Assembly: GCA_910579015.1 (NCBI GenBank)
Contig: CAJTRO010000031.1
Span: 1 to 44,375, forward strand
DNA: 44,375 bases
DNA from: an uncultured Dorea sp.
GTDB taxonomy: Bacteria; Bacillota_A; Clostridia; Lachnospirales; Lachnospiraceae
Direction of reading: 5' to 3'
Shown here one piece after another: positions 18,078 through 25,194 of the stretch. Under the pieces are notes generated by a model. The model was given only the letters and a program-made list of their open reading frames with translations, was not told the DNA's origin and did not search any database. The position numbers and the translations under genes were made by a program. How positions within the stretch are numbered: position 1 is the first letter of the stretch; each line of letters begins with the position of its first letter.

Positions 18078-18449
18078 TTACACATAAGCGATTGCTTCGA
18101 TTTCAATGTCTGCTCCTTTGGGAAGCGCCGCGGCCTGTACACAAGAGCGTGCCGGTGCATTCTCCTTGAAGAACTCGCCATATGCCTGATTTACATCTGC
18201 AAACAGGGATAAATCTGACACAAAAATCGTCGTCTTCACAATCTTGTCAAGCGAACTCCCCGCCTCCTCTAAAACCGCCGCGATATTCCTCAGTGACTGT
18301 GCGGTTTTCTCCTTGATGTCTCCTGTCATTTCTCCACTTTCCGGATTGATCGGGAGTTGTCCGGAGACAAACACAAACCCGTTTATGCATACCCCCTGTG
18401 AATATGGTCCGATTGCGGCCGGTGCATTTTTTGTTGATACGATACTCAT
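18078..18449 (-). CDS. ridA: RidA family enamine/imine deaminase
   Basis: Small cytoplasmic protein of 123 residues, full length for the YjgF/YER057c/UK114 family. RidA hydrolyses reactive enamines/imines released by PLP enzymes to 2-ketoacids. The characteristic segment APARSCVQAAALPKGADIEIEAIA contains the conserved Arg that binds the substrate carboxylate, and IGPYSQGV matches the N-terminal signature. It is the first gene of the ridA-lyase-racemase-nhaC operon. GAGGAGG is eight bases before the ATG and the promoter lies at 18487-18515. Its position directly before a PLP lyase gene supports a dedicated partner role. Confidence 0.92.
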   Translation of the reverse strand: MSIVSTKNAPAAIGPYSQGVCINGFVFVSGQLPINPESGEMTGDIKEKTAQSLRNIAAVLEEAGSSLDKIVKTTIFVSDLSLFADVNQAYGEFFKENAPARSCVQAAALPKGADIEIEAIAYV

Positions 18450-18486
18450 GATTACTTCCTCCTCTTATTTTGTTTTTGTTTCTTTT

Positions 18487-18515
18487 ATTCTATCTCTTCT
18501 ATATTGATTTGTCTA
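18487..18515 (-). promoter_or_regulatory. Sigma-A promoter of the ridA operon
   Basis: Minus strand TAGACA (18515-18510), a 17-bp spacer, TAGAAT (18492-18487), with the RidA ATG about 38 bases downstream of the -10. Confidence 0.75.
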
Positions 18516-18534
18516 ACGAATATTTTTGATTATT

Positions 18535-18555
18535 ATAATTCGTTTTTCGAATTAT
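18535..18555 (-). promoter_or_regulatory. Candidate LysR-type operator (T-N11-A palindrome)
   Basis: ATAATTCG and CGAATTAT form a perfect 8-bp inverted repeat around AAAAA; the core TTCGAAAAACGAA is a T-N11-A LysR box. It is centred roughly 65 bases upstream of the expected ridA start point, the usual recognition-site position for a LysR activator, and the lysR gene lies just upstream. Confidence 0.65.
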
Positions 18556-18560
18556 AGAAG

Positions 18561-18597
18561 AAAATAAAAAGGATGAGGCTGTCATTTTCCTCATCCT
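18561..18597 (-). terminator. Intrinsic terminator of the lysR gene
   Basis: Minus strand AGGATGAGG and CCTCATCCT form a perfect 9-bp stem (18597-18570), followed by TTTTTATTTT. It separates lysR from the ridA operon, so the operon has its own promoter. Confidence 0.88.
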
Positions 18598-18605
18598 GAT
18601 TCATT

Positions 18606-19487
18606 CTATGCTATTGAAAATGATCTATAACTATCGAGCCAGCTGGTCATGGCTTTTGACTTAAGTCTCTGCTTATTATAAATAATGTATATCTGAAAAT
18701 GCTTTACCTCTAAATCTATAATTGGTATTCTCGTCAGCCTGCCGTCTTCTATCTCTTTTCTGACAACAACCTCCGGAAAGAAACAACACCCGATCCCACG
18801 ACAACAAAACTCTTTCGCATCACTTAACATATTACAGTGCATCTTAAAAATTCTCCTGTCCGGCAATATATTATCAGAGATTTCCGAAAGATAATTTTCC
18901 CATATATCTGAATAAATCAACGGCAGATCCCCTAATTCTTTTTTTCTGATTCCTGCCTGAAGATGCTTATACCCCTTTGCATCACCAACAAAAATAATAT
19001 CCGAAGCTTTAAACGGTATACACACCATATCTGGTGCCGACACTCTGTATGCAATAACCGCAAGATCAATGATTTTATCTTGCAGCATCGGAATTATTTC
19101 TTCACTATGAGCAATCGTCACCTTTACAGCCAAGCGCTCGTTTCTCTGCGCAAAATCTATCACGAAATCTTTAACAAAATAGTCCATGATCCACTGCGGC
19201 CCTGCAACGCTCAAACGATCTTCATATTTTTTCAACATATGTATCTCGTGAAAAGCCGAATCGTTCAATTCCTGGATTCTCTTCGCGTAATCCAGAAATA
19301 CTTCTCCTTCCGTTGTCAGTTTTATTCCTGCTTTATCTCTGACAACTAATTGAACTCCCGTCTGTTCTTCCAAAGACCGTATTCTATTAGATACCGTAGA
19401 CTGAACAACATGCTGCAACTTTGCTGCCTTCGTAAAATTCTTACACTCTGCCAGAGTGATCAGCGTCTTCAGTTCTTCCAAATCCAT
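18606..19487 (-). CDS. LysR family transcriptional regulator
   Basis: 293-residue regulator: N-terminal winged helix-turn-helix (LVTLAE-like opening DLEELKTLITLAECKNFTKAA, recognition helix near STVSNRIRSLEEQTG) followed by a periplasmic-binding-like effector domain. The ATG at 19487 is used since AGAGG lies nine bases before it and the family begins at this point; an upstream in-frame start would run through the promoter. It is in the same direction as the ridA operon but ends in its own terminator, and a LysR box stands upstream of the ridA promoter. It most likely activates that operon in response to its substrate or pathway intermediate. Confidence 0.88.
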   Translation of the reverse strand: MDLEELKTLITLAECKNFTKAAKLQHVVQSTVSNRIRSLEEQTGVQLVVRDKAGIKLTTEGEVFLDYAKRIQELNDSAFHEIHMLKKYEDRLSVAGPQWIMDYFVKDFVIDFAQRNERLAVKVTIAHSEEIIPMLQDKIIDLAVIAYRVSAPDMVCIPFKASDIIFVGDAKGYKHLQAGIRKKELGDLPLIYSDIWENYLSEISDNILPDRRIFKMHCNMLSDAKEFCCRGIGCCFFPEVVVRKEIEDGRLTRIPIIDLEVKHFQIYIIYNKQRLKSKAMTSWLDSYRSFSIA

Positions 19488-19524
19488 TCTCTTATACCTC
19501 TTTTCATTGGTATCCGTTTTCTCT

Positions 19525-19553
19525 ATTATACTTAAAATCCATGGTTTTCTCAA
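19525..19553 (-). promoter_or_regulatory. Sigma-A promoter of lysR
   Basis: Minus strand TTGAGA (19553-19548), a 17-bp spacer, TATAAT (19530-19525), about 38 bases before the LysR start. Confidence 0.75.
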
Positions 19554-19570
19554 GAAATAAACAGCTTCCC

Positions 19571-19633
19571 TTGTATACTTTCTATAATAAGTTTATAAAT
19601 CCCTTCCTTAACCCGACGCAATAGTGGTATAAT
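19571..19633 (+). promoter_or_regulatory. Promoter region of the CapA-family gene
   Basis: Two overlapping candidates: TTGTAT (19571-19576), 17 bp, TATAAA (19594-19599); and an extended -10 TGGTATAAT (19625-19633). The second -10 is formed across the right end of the 40-bp repeat. The first -10 lies at the repeat's left end, so the repeat is promoter DNA of this gene. Confidence 0.55.
19592..19631 (+). repeat. Right copy of the 40-bp direct repeat
   Basis: Identical to 13989-14028. It ends in GTGGTATA, here continued by AT to give the extended -10 TGGTATAAT used by the CapA-family gene. Confidence 0.95.
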
Positions 19634-19704
19634 CAAAAAGCAGACTCTGCCAGAACACACAAAGCAATCCCTAACATGCAGGAGGGATATACGGAGGATA
19701 GAAA

Positions 19705-21129
19705 ATGGAAGCCTGGGAACGAAGGGCAAGGCACCGGGAAAGATTACGCAGGAAAAGAGAACGTCAGGTAAGGCAGCGCCGGATCATGCTGATCGAAACG
19801 GCGATACTCCTTATTCTTGCCGTCATATGCGTCAATATCACCACTCACAAGCGCGAAGCGGAACAAAAAAAGATCGCCTCGAAAAAATCTCTTGTGAAAG
19901 AGGCTTTACAAGAATGCTATAAAGACTTTTCAAAATCCGGCAAAAAGGAACAGGCTGACTTTGCCGGATGGATAACAGACAATTATCCAAAGGAAACAGC
20001 CGGACCGCTCTATGACCGGGCAAAAAAGGGAAGCATTACGGAACAGGATATCTATGAGATCCTTGGCGAGACCATACATGTACTCTCAGACCGCAAAGCC
20101 GGATATCTTAAGAATGAGAAAACCATGGCAAAGCACCAGATTTACATAAAAGACGGGAAAAGGGAGCATGAAGCACAAGTTCTGATCGCCGGAGATCTCT
20201 GCTTTGCAGAGGAGGGGTTTGTACTGGATCATTATGACGAAGTTCAGGATCTATCTCAATGCATCTCACCCGAGATTCTGGAAATGACCAGCCAGACAGA
20301 CCTTTTCTACCTGAACCATGAATATTGCGTGAGCGAACGCGGGGAGCCTCTTAACGGCAAGCTCTATACCTTCCGTGCCAATCCCGGGCGGATGCAGTTA
20401 CTCAGCGAGATGGGGACGGGGCTGGTCTCACTTGCCAACAACCATGTATATGACTATGGTGCAGAGGCCATGCTGGATACTGCCGATCACCTGGAGAGCG
20501 CCGGGATTCCTTACGTGGGCGGAGGGCGGAACAAGGAAGAAGCAGACCGTCCGGTTTATTTCATCATAAATGGCATGAAGATCGGGTTTGTCGCGGCTTC
20601 AAATGCAGAGAAGACCAAGTTTACGCCCGCCGCCAAGGAGGATGAGCCAGGGATCCTCGAGGCATACGACACCGAAGAATATGAGCAGATCATCAAGTCC
20701 GCGTCAAAGAAATGTGACTATCTTATCGCATATATTCACTGGGGAAACGAAGACACGAACCAGTACAGTGAATCCCAGGCAGAGCAGGGCAGACAGTTTC
20801 TTCAATCGGGGGCAGACATTGTAGTCGGAGGACACCCGCATGTCCTGCAAGGGATTGAATATATGGACGGGAAGCCGGTAATCTACAGTATGGGAGATTT
20901 CTGGTTCAATGATGAGACGAAGTACAACGGACTTTTAAGGCTTACGGTAGAATACGGCGGATTAAAGGAGATGGCTTTCGTACCATGCCTTCAGACAGAA
21001 TATACAACCCAGTACCTGAAAGAACAACAGGAAAAACGGGAAATGTTTGATTTTCTTGAGAACCTCTCGCCGAATGCCGTGATTGATGACGACGGCGTTA
21101 TTACAGAGGACGACAGGAACACTTTGTAA
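19705..21129 (+). CDS. CapA family (PGA_cap) metallophosphoesterase-like protein, membrane anchored
   Basis: 474-residue protein with a strongly basic N-terminus, one transmembrane segment at about 27-45, a lysine-rich linker and a PGA_cap domain. Visible motifs of the CapA/calcineurin-like fold: AGDLCFAEEG, NNHVYDYGAEAMLDTADHL, AYIHWGNED, GGHPHVLQGIEY and IYSMGDFWFN. CapA belongs to poly-gamma-glutamate capsule systems, but no CapB/CapC partners are here; stand-alone members are common in Clostridia and their function is unclear. GGAGG is seven bases before the ATG. The gene borders the 5.6-kb cassette, whose right repeat lies in its promoter. A strong terminator follows. Confidence 0.85.
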   Translation: MEAWERRARHRERLRRKRERQVRQRRIMLIETAILLILAVICVNITTHKREAEQKKIASKKSLVKEALQECYKDFSKSGKKEQADFAGWITDNYPKETAGPLYDRAKKGSITEQDIYEILGETIHVLSDRKAGYLKNEKTMAKHQIYIKDGKREHEAQVLIAGDLCFAEEGFVLDHYDEVQDLSQCISPEILEMTSQTDLFYLNHEYCVSERGEPLNGKLYTFRANPGRMQLLSEMGTGLVSLANNHVYDYGAEAMLDTADHLESAGIPYVGGGRNKEEADRPVYFIINGMKIGFVAASNAEKTKFTPAAKEDEPGILEAYDTEEYEQIIKSASKKCDYLIAYIHWGNEDTNQYSESQAEQGRQFLQSGADIVVGGHPHVLQGIEYMDGKPVIYSMGDFWFNDETKYNGLLRLTVEYGGLKEMAFVPCLQTEYTTQYLKEQQEKREMFDFLENLSPNAVIDDDGVITEDDRNTL

Positions 21130-21140
21130 TAATTAACTTA

Positions 21141-21166
21141 AAGGGGCTGTTTCGCAACAGCCCCTT
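21141..21166. terminator. Bidirectional hairpin terminator
   Basis: AAGGGGCTGTT, a TCGC loop and AACAGCCCCTT form a perfect 11-bp stem between the convergent CapA and DUF5714 genes. The plus-strand tail is CATCACATTTTAT, the minus-strand tail TAAGTTAATTATT. Confidence 0.85.
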
Positions 21167-21168
21167 CA

Positions 21169-21888
21169 TCACATTTTATAATACGGACAATGCTTCTTCA
21201 GACACTGCTGATTCTCCGCAGAAAATCCGCACTCGATCTTCCCTGGCAGCTCCATCTCAACTCCCAGCTTCTCTTTCACGAACTCCACCGCGGCTTTCGC
21301 CGCCGTAAAGGAATCACGCTTACAGCATCTGGGCCCGCCAAGATCAGCAAGCTCTCCCAGCGCGCGCGATGTCATCTGATTAGACAGCTTCCAGGAATTG
21401 CCTGTAAGCGGCGTCGCCTTCGTTATGATACTCATAAATATCCCTGTACTGACTGCCGCACCGCAGCATCCCCACAGCCCGCAGGCTCCTCCCGGATACT
21501 CACCTCCCCTAGACTTCATCTCATTCAGAGCCTTAGTGAATACTTCCTGAACTTCACAGTCCTTGAACCCATTACAGTTCTTATATGCCGTAAGCAGCGC
21601 CGCGCCGACCATCACGTGATGCTCCGGACCATGCATGTATATGTAGGGATCCTCCATCAGCTTCTGCATGATCGCAATAGGATCCTTCTCTTCACTCTTA
21701 GAGCATCCCTCCATGATTACTTCAATCCCCCGCCTGGCATGGCACTCGTCACAGACATAATGACCATCCTCACAGCTTGCATGGCTCTCGAATTCACCGT
21801 GGCACATGACACACTCCATCTTCCTTGCACTCTCATAATATACGATCGGCTTGCCGCATACCAGACAAGCCCCTGTATTTCTCGCCAT
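21169..21888 (-). CDS. DUF5714 domain protein with cysteine-rich N-terminus
   Basis: 239-residue protein of unknown function, seen in anaerobic bacteria and archaea. The N-terminus has zinc-ribbon-like pairs (CLVCGK, CVMC, then GHYVCDEC). The body contains the family's conserved GGACGLWGCCGAAVSTGIF and LGGPRCCKRDSF motifs, and the tail has further cysteines (CGFS...CLKKHCPYY). The density of cysteine pairs points to metal or iron-sulfur binding. I use the ATG at 21888 since GGAGG is eight bases before it; the ATG at 21903 contains that site in its first codons. It stands alone, between a terminator and nagA. Confidence 0.75.
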   Translation of the reverse strand: MARNTGACLVCGKPIVYYESARKMECVMCHGEFESHASCEDGHYVCDECHARRGIEVIMEGCSKSEEKDPIAIMQKLMEDPYIYMHGPEHHVMVGAALLTAYKNCNGFKDCEVQEVFTKALNEMKSRGGEYPGGACGLWGCCGAAVSTGIFMSIITKATPLTGNSWKLSNQMTSRALGELADLGGPRCCKRDSFTAAKAAVEFVKEKLGVEMELPGKIECGFSAENQQCLKKHCPYYKM

Positions 21889-21955
21889 AATTTCATCCTC
21901 CATTTTACAAAATATTCTCTAAACTTCTACGACAAGCAGTCAGGAACTTCATTCT

Positions 21956-23221
21956 CTATCGAATCCTCACTCCGTCCTTCACCACAGCCTTCAATTCCAG
22001 ATCCTGATCCAACAGTACAACATTCCCTCTCTTGCCCGGCTCAATAGAACCATACTCTCCGTCAATCCCAAGACATTTCGCCGGATTTGCAGAGGCACAG
22101 GCCACAGCCGTCTCAAGCGGAATCCCCATCTTCTTCACTACCCTCTTCATACATTCCATCAGATTCGTTGCCGAACCTGCCAGCGCGCCGCTTCCCACGA
22201 GCGTTGCCCGGCCGTCTGCCACATTGACGTCCAGACCGCCCAGTGTATACTGCCCGTCCGGCATCCCCGCGGCCCTCATGCTGTCGCTGATCAGAACAAT
22301 CCGGTCCGCGCCAAGCATCTTGAACGTTGCCCGCACGACTGATGGATGGATATGAACACCGTCGCAGATCATCTCCGCATTCACATGGGCGCTGTCCGAT
22401 ACGGCGCCCACAACGCCCGGCGCCCTGTGGGTAAATGCCGGCATTGCATTGTACAGATGCACCGCATGATCCGCCCCTGCGTCGAATGCCTCCTTCGCCG
22501 TATCATAATCAGCATTGGTATGGGCGAGGGAGATGTGGACCTTATCCTTCATTTCCCGGATGAATTCCACGGCGTTCTCATTACGCTCCGGAGCGATCCC
22601 GACGAACTTGACCAGACCTTCGGAGGCTGTAAGGAATCGACGGCAGATATCCGCATCACAGGAAATGATATTCCGCTCGTCCTGCGCGCCCTTCTTGGCT
22701 TCGCTGATAAACGGGCCTTCCATGTTCACGCCTACCAGATCTGCCGCCACCTGTGCACGGCATTCTCCCGCTTCTGTACCCTCTGCTTTTGCCTGTGCAC
22801 GGCATTCTCCCGCCTGTGCACACCGCATATCCTGACCGGACGCACTGCCCCATATTTCCGCACGCTTCGCTTCCGCCTCCCGCTTATACTCCGCCGCAAC
22901 CGCAAGGATCTCTTCCAGTTCATTTACCGGAAGCGTCATGGTTGCCGGCGAGATTGCCGTCACGCCCACAGACGCTTCATACTCCGCAATCTTCGCGATC
23001 GCCTCCTTAGTCCCGTCGCAGAAATCATAACCTTTGCATCCGTGGAAATGCAGGTCTATCAAACCAGGGATCGCGTAACATCCTTCCCCGTCGATCACCT
23101 CTTCATCCAAATCCGCCGTTTTGCACAACTCTACCGCCTCAATCCGCCCTTTGCGAATCACGATACTGCCTTCTGCAAATTCCTTCTCCTTTGTGTATAC
23201 CCTGACATTATTGATAATCAT
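21956..23221 (-). CDS. nagA: N-acetylglucosamine-6-phosphate deacetylase
   Basis: Amidohydrolase converting GlcNAc-6-P to glucosamine-6-P and acetate, the last sialic-acid-specific step of this operon. 421 residues. Metal and catalytic motifs are seen: DLHFHGCKGYDFCDGT, EGPFIS, ISLAHTNADYD, HAVHLYNAMPAFTHR and the catalytic Asp in LISDSM. An unusual insertion of about 35 residues precedes EGPFI and contains the GECRAQ repeat (22750-22820). AAGGAGG is seven bases before the ATG, which overlaps the RpiR stop by four bases (ATGA), so translation is coupled. No nagB is in the window. Confidence 0.93.
   Translation of the reverse strand: MIINNVRVYTKEKEFAEGSIVIRKGRIEAVELCKTADLDEEVIDGEGCYAIPGLIDLHFHGCKGYDFCDGTKEAIAKIAEYEASVGVTAISPATMTLPVNELEEILAVAAEYKREAEAKRAEIWGSASGQDMRCAQAGECRAQAKAEGTEAGECRAQVAADLVGVNMEGPFISEAKKGAQDERNIISCDADICRRFLTASEGLVKFVGIAPERNENAVEFIREMKDKVHISLAHTNADYDTAKEAFDAGADHAVHLYNAMPAFTHRAPGVVGAVSDSAHVNAEMICDGVHIHPSVVRATFKMLGADRIVLISDSMRAAGMPDGQYTLGGLDVNVADGRATLVGSGALAGSATNLMECMKRVVKKMGIPLETAVACASANPAKCLGIDGEYGSIEPGKRGNVVLLDQDLELKAVVKDGVRIR
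22750..22820 (-). repeat. In-frame minisatellite inside nagA
   Basis: A 22-bp unit (22750-22771) recurs exactly at 22792-22813, a 42-bp period, and a partial third copy starts at 22813. Translated it gives two AGECRAQ heptads plus a degenerate MRCAQ-type unit. Periods are multiples of 21 bp so the reading frame holds. Confidence 0.9.
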
Positions 23222-24033
23222 ATCCCTGCCTCCTTATATTGTCCTTTATTTTGTTCCATAATCCCGCTGTAAGAATCCTGCTCCACATAATAGGAATAGA
23301 TGATGTCAAGCATCACCAGGGCCGGGAACTGCGGTGATATGACATTTCCATAATTCAGATGCTTAAGAGACGGCAGAAGCACGATCTCATCACAGAATTC
23401 CTCGAAAATCCCCTTATTTTTCGCCGTAAGGAGCACGGTCTTCGCGCCTCTTCTCTGAGCCTCGTTCAAAAGATACAGCACGTCCTCCTGCTCTTTGCCG
23501 GTACTGATCACGAATACCAGGCTTCCCTGCTTCTGAAACACGGCCTGCGTCCGCATCAGATCCGCATCCTTGACAGAATCAATATCAACACCAATCCGCA
23601 TAAAACGTAATTCCATCTCTTCCGCCGTGAACCCAAAGCCTCCTATCCCGTACACAAAGACACGCTCCGACTGGTTCAGATATCTGCCGATCCTGGCGAT
23701 CTGCGTCTCATCCACGAGATTATAGGTCTTGTTCAGGAGCTCCTGATACGCATTCAGCACGATCCTTGTATTCCCCGTTATGGATTCCTGTTTCTCCACG
23801 AAGGTTTCCTCATACTGATACACAAATTCCCGATATCCTCGATACCCGCACTTCTTCGCAAAACGAGACAACGACGCCTCCGACACATACAGCATTTCAG
23901 AAACGGATTTCGCAGAGAGATCTATACGCTCGCGGTTTCGTATGAAGAAATCCGCGATCGTCTTCTCCACTATCGTAAAATTATCATAATTTGACTCAAT
24001 CATCGGTACTACAGACTTAACATAATAATCCAT
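23218..24033 (-). CDS. RpiR family transcriptional regulator of amino-sugar genes
   Basis: 271-residue regulator with an N-terminal RpiR-type helix-turn-helix (SVSEMLYVSEASLSRFAKKC) and a C-terminal SIS domain that binds phosphosugars (VYGIGGFGFTAEEMELR, VFVISTGKEQEDVLYLLNEA). It sits inside the sialic acid operon between the ROK kinase and nagA and overlaps nagA by four bases. By analogy with NanR/MurR-type RpiR proteins it probably senses ManNAc-6-P or GlcNAc-6-P and controls the operon. The ribosome binding site is AAGAAGGA about ten bases upstream. Confidence 0.88.
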   Translation of the reverse strand: MDYYVKSVVPMIESNYDNFTIVEKTIADFFIRNRERIDLSAKSVSEMLYVSEASLSRFAKKCGYRGYREFVYQYEETFVEKQESITGNTRIVLNAYQELLNKTYNLVDETQIARIGRYLNQSERVFVYGIGGFGFTAEEMELRFMRIGVDIDSVKDADLMRTQAVFQKQGSLVFVISTGKEQEDVLYLLNEAQRRGAKTVLLTAKNKGIFEEFCDEIVLLPSLKHLNYGNVISPQFPALVMLDIIYSYYVEQDSYSGIMEQNKGQYKEAGI

Positions 24034-24142
24034 TCATAATTCATCCTTCTTCTTTTGTTTTTGCCCAGCAACGCATCCCCCATTCCTTCTGCTGTCTGGA
24101 TATAAACCATACATCCGCACTACGTTCTCCAACATCCAACGG

Positions 24143-25045
24143 TCATTCACTTTCCTTCTTCACTGACTGCTTCTGCATAAAATGATAAAAGGCGCCTAAC
24201 ATTCCCGCATTATTCTTATGCTTCGCAAATGCAATCCTCGTACATGACGAAATACTTGGAATCAGATACTCTTCAACCGATCTTACTATCCTGTCTCTCA
24301 GAAATTCCTCCTGCGCCATGATCCCTCCGCCCAGTACAACCACCTCCGGATTGACCACATAGCAGATATTGGCAATCCCCTTTCCCAGGATGTCCGTCAT
24401 CTCATCAATCGCCCTGATACAGAGCGCATCGCCTTTCTGTGCTTCTTCAAAAATCCGACAGCCGTTCCATACACTTTTCGTTCCGTGCTTCCATCTCGCG
24501 ACCTTGCCCGCCAGTATACTCGCCGCCCCCAGAGACTGAAAATCACTTCCCTCCATATGCATATATCCCACTTCGCAGGCGCTGTTGCTAAACCCGTGGA
24601 AAATCCTGCCGTCTGTCACGATACATCCGCCGATCCCCGTCCCGATCGTCAGCATGAGGGACGGATTACAGCCCTTCGACGCTCCTGAAACCGCCTCGGC
24701 CAGTCCCGCACAGTTTACATCGTTTTCTACCTCGCAGGGAACATGGAATCTCTGCTCCATAGTCTCCTTGAACCGAGTGTCTGCATATCTTGGTATCAAC
24801 GGAGCCGAGTAGAAGATCTCTCCTTTCTCCGTGTCTACCATCCCAGCCGTAGAGATACAGATGCCGTCCACCGTGCCGCGTCTACAGTACCGCTCCACAA
24901 TGCCGACAGCCTTTGCCAGAATAGACGGGCCTCCTTTATAGCTCTCTGTCCGCATCTCGTTTCGACACATTATTTCCCCGTCTTCGCTCAAAACACCATA
25001 CTTGATCGCCGTTCCGCCTATATCTATGCATACATATCTCTTCAT
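24143..25045 (-). CDS. nanK: ROK family sugar kinase, probable N-acetylmannosamine kinase
   Basis: Cytoplasmic ATP-dependent kinase, 300 residues. ATP-binding motifs are IDIGGTAIKYGVL near the N-terminus and TIGTGIGGCIV; EVENDVNCAGLAE contains the catalytic Asp region. The zinc CxCGxxGC motif of many ROK kinases and repressors is absent: after EVGYMHMEG the sequence goes straight to SLGAAS. No helix-turn-helix is present, so it is an enzyme. Placed with nanA and nanE, the missing step is ManNAc to ManNAc-6-P, hence the name; specificity is inferred from context. GAGG is seven bases before the ATG. Confidence 0.82.
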   Translation of the reverse strand: MKRYVCIDIGGTAIKYGVLSEDGEIMCRNEMRTESYKGGPSILAKAVGIVERYCRRGTVDGICISTAGMVDTEKGEIFYSAPLIPRYADTRFKETMEQRFHVPCEVENDVNCAGLAEAVSGASKGCNPSLMLTIGTGIGGCIVTDGRIFHGFSNSACEVGYMHMEGSDFQSLGAASILAGKVARWKHGTKSVWNGCRIFEEAQKGDALCIRAIDEMTDILGKGIANICYVVNPEVVVLGGGIMAQEEFLRDRIVRSVEEYLIPSISSCTRIAFAKHKNNAGMLGAFYHFMQKQSVKKESE

Positions 25046-25124
25046 ATCTGTACCTCATTATTATAGTATATTCCTGTCATTTCCGCAATCTGTTGAATTC
25101 CTGATCTCAGCTTTCACGCGTTGA

Positions 25125-25194
25125 CCGCCTCACCTTATATGCGCACTCTGAAAGCAGATATCAATAACAGGCCGCCTCATCTTATATGCGCACC
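25125..25194 (-). repeat. Duplicated 3' end of the YhcH-family gene
   Basis: The end of the YhcH-family gene (25172-25193) is repeated about 47 bp downstream of itself at 25125-25146, 21 of 22 bases identical, with weaker similarity for another 10 bases. Both copies would read V-R-I-stop. It resembles the duplicated 3' end of the GH13 gene at 1904-2043. Confidence 0.75.

Larger units (their letters stand above)
13989..19631. other. 5.6-kb cassette bounded by 40-bp direct repeats: PLP/amino-acid module
   Basis: Five genes, all read leftwards (lysR, then ridA, threonine-synthase-like, alanine-racemase-like, nhaC), lie exactly between two identical 40-bp repeats. The neighbours outside (DUF4143 gene and CapA gene) are oriented away from each other, as if the module had been inserted into their shared upstream region and duplicated the CapA promoter end. 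No integrase or transposase lies inside. Spacing within the operon is uniform (14-16 bp). Insertion is inference; the repeats are direct observation. Confidence 0.7.

Noticed and set aside
22750..22820. CRISPR-like repeat array
   Set aside because: Only two full units, no spacer pattern, in frame inside nagA and no cas genes nearby; it is a coding minisatellite.
22346..23272. Long open frame on the plus strand (about 308 codons) opposite nagA
   Set aside because: It mirrors nagA codon structure, has no recognisable domain and no ribosome site; it is a by-product of the coding strand.
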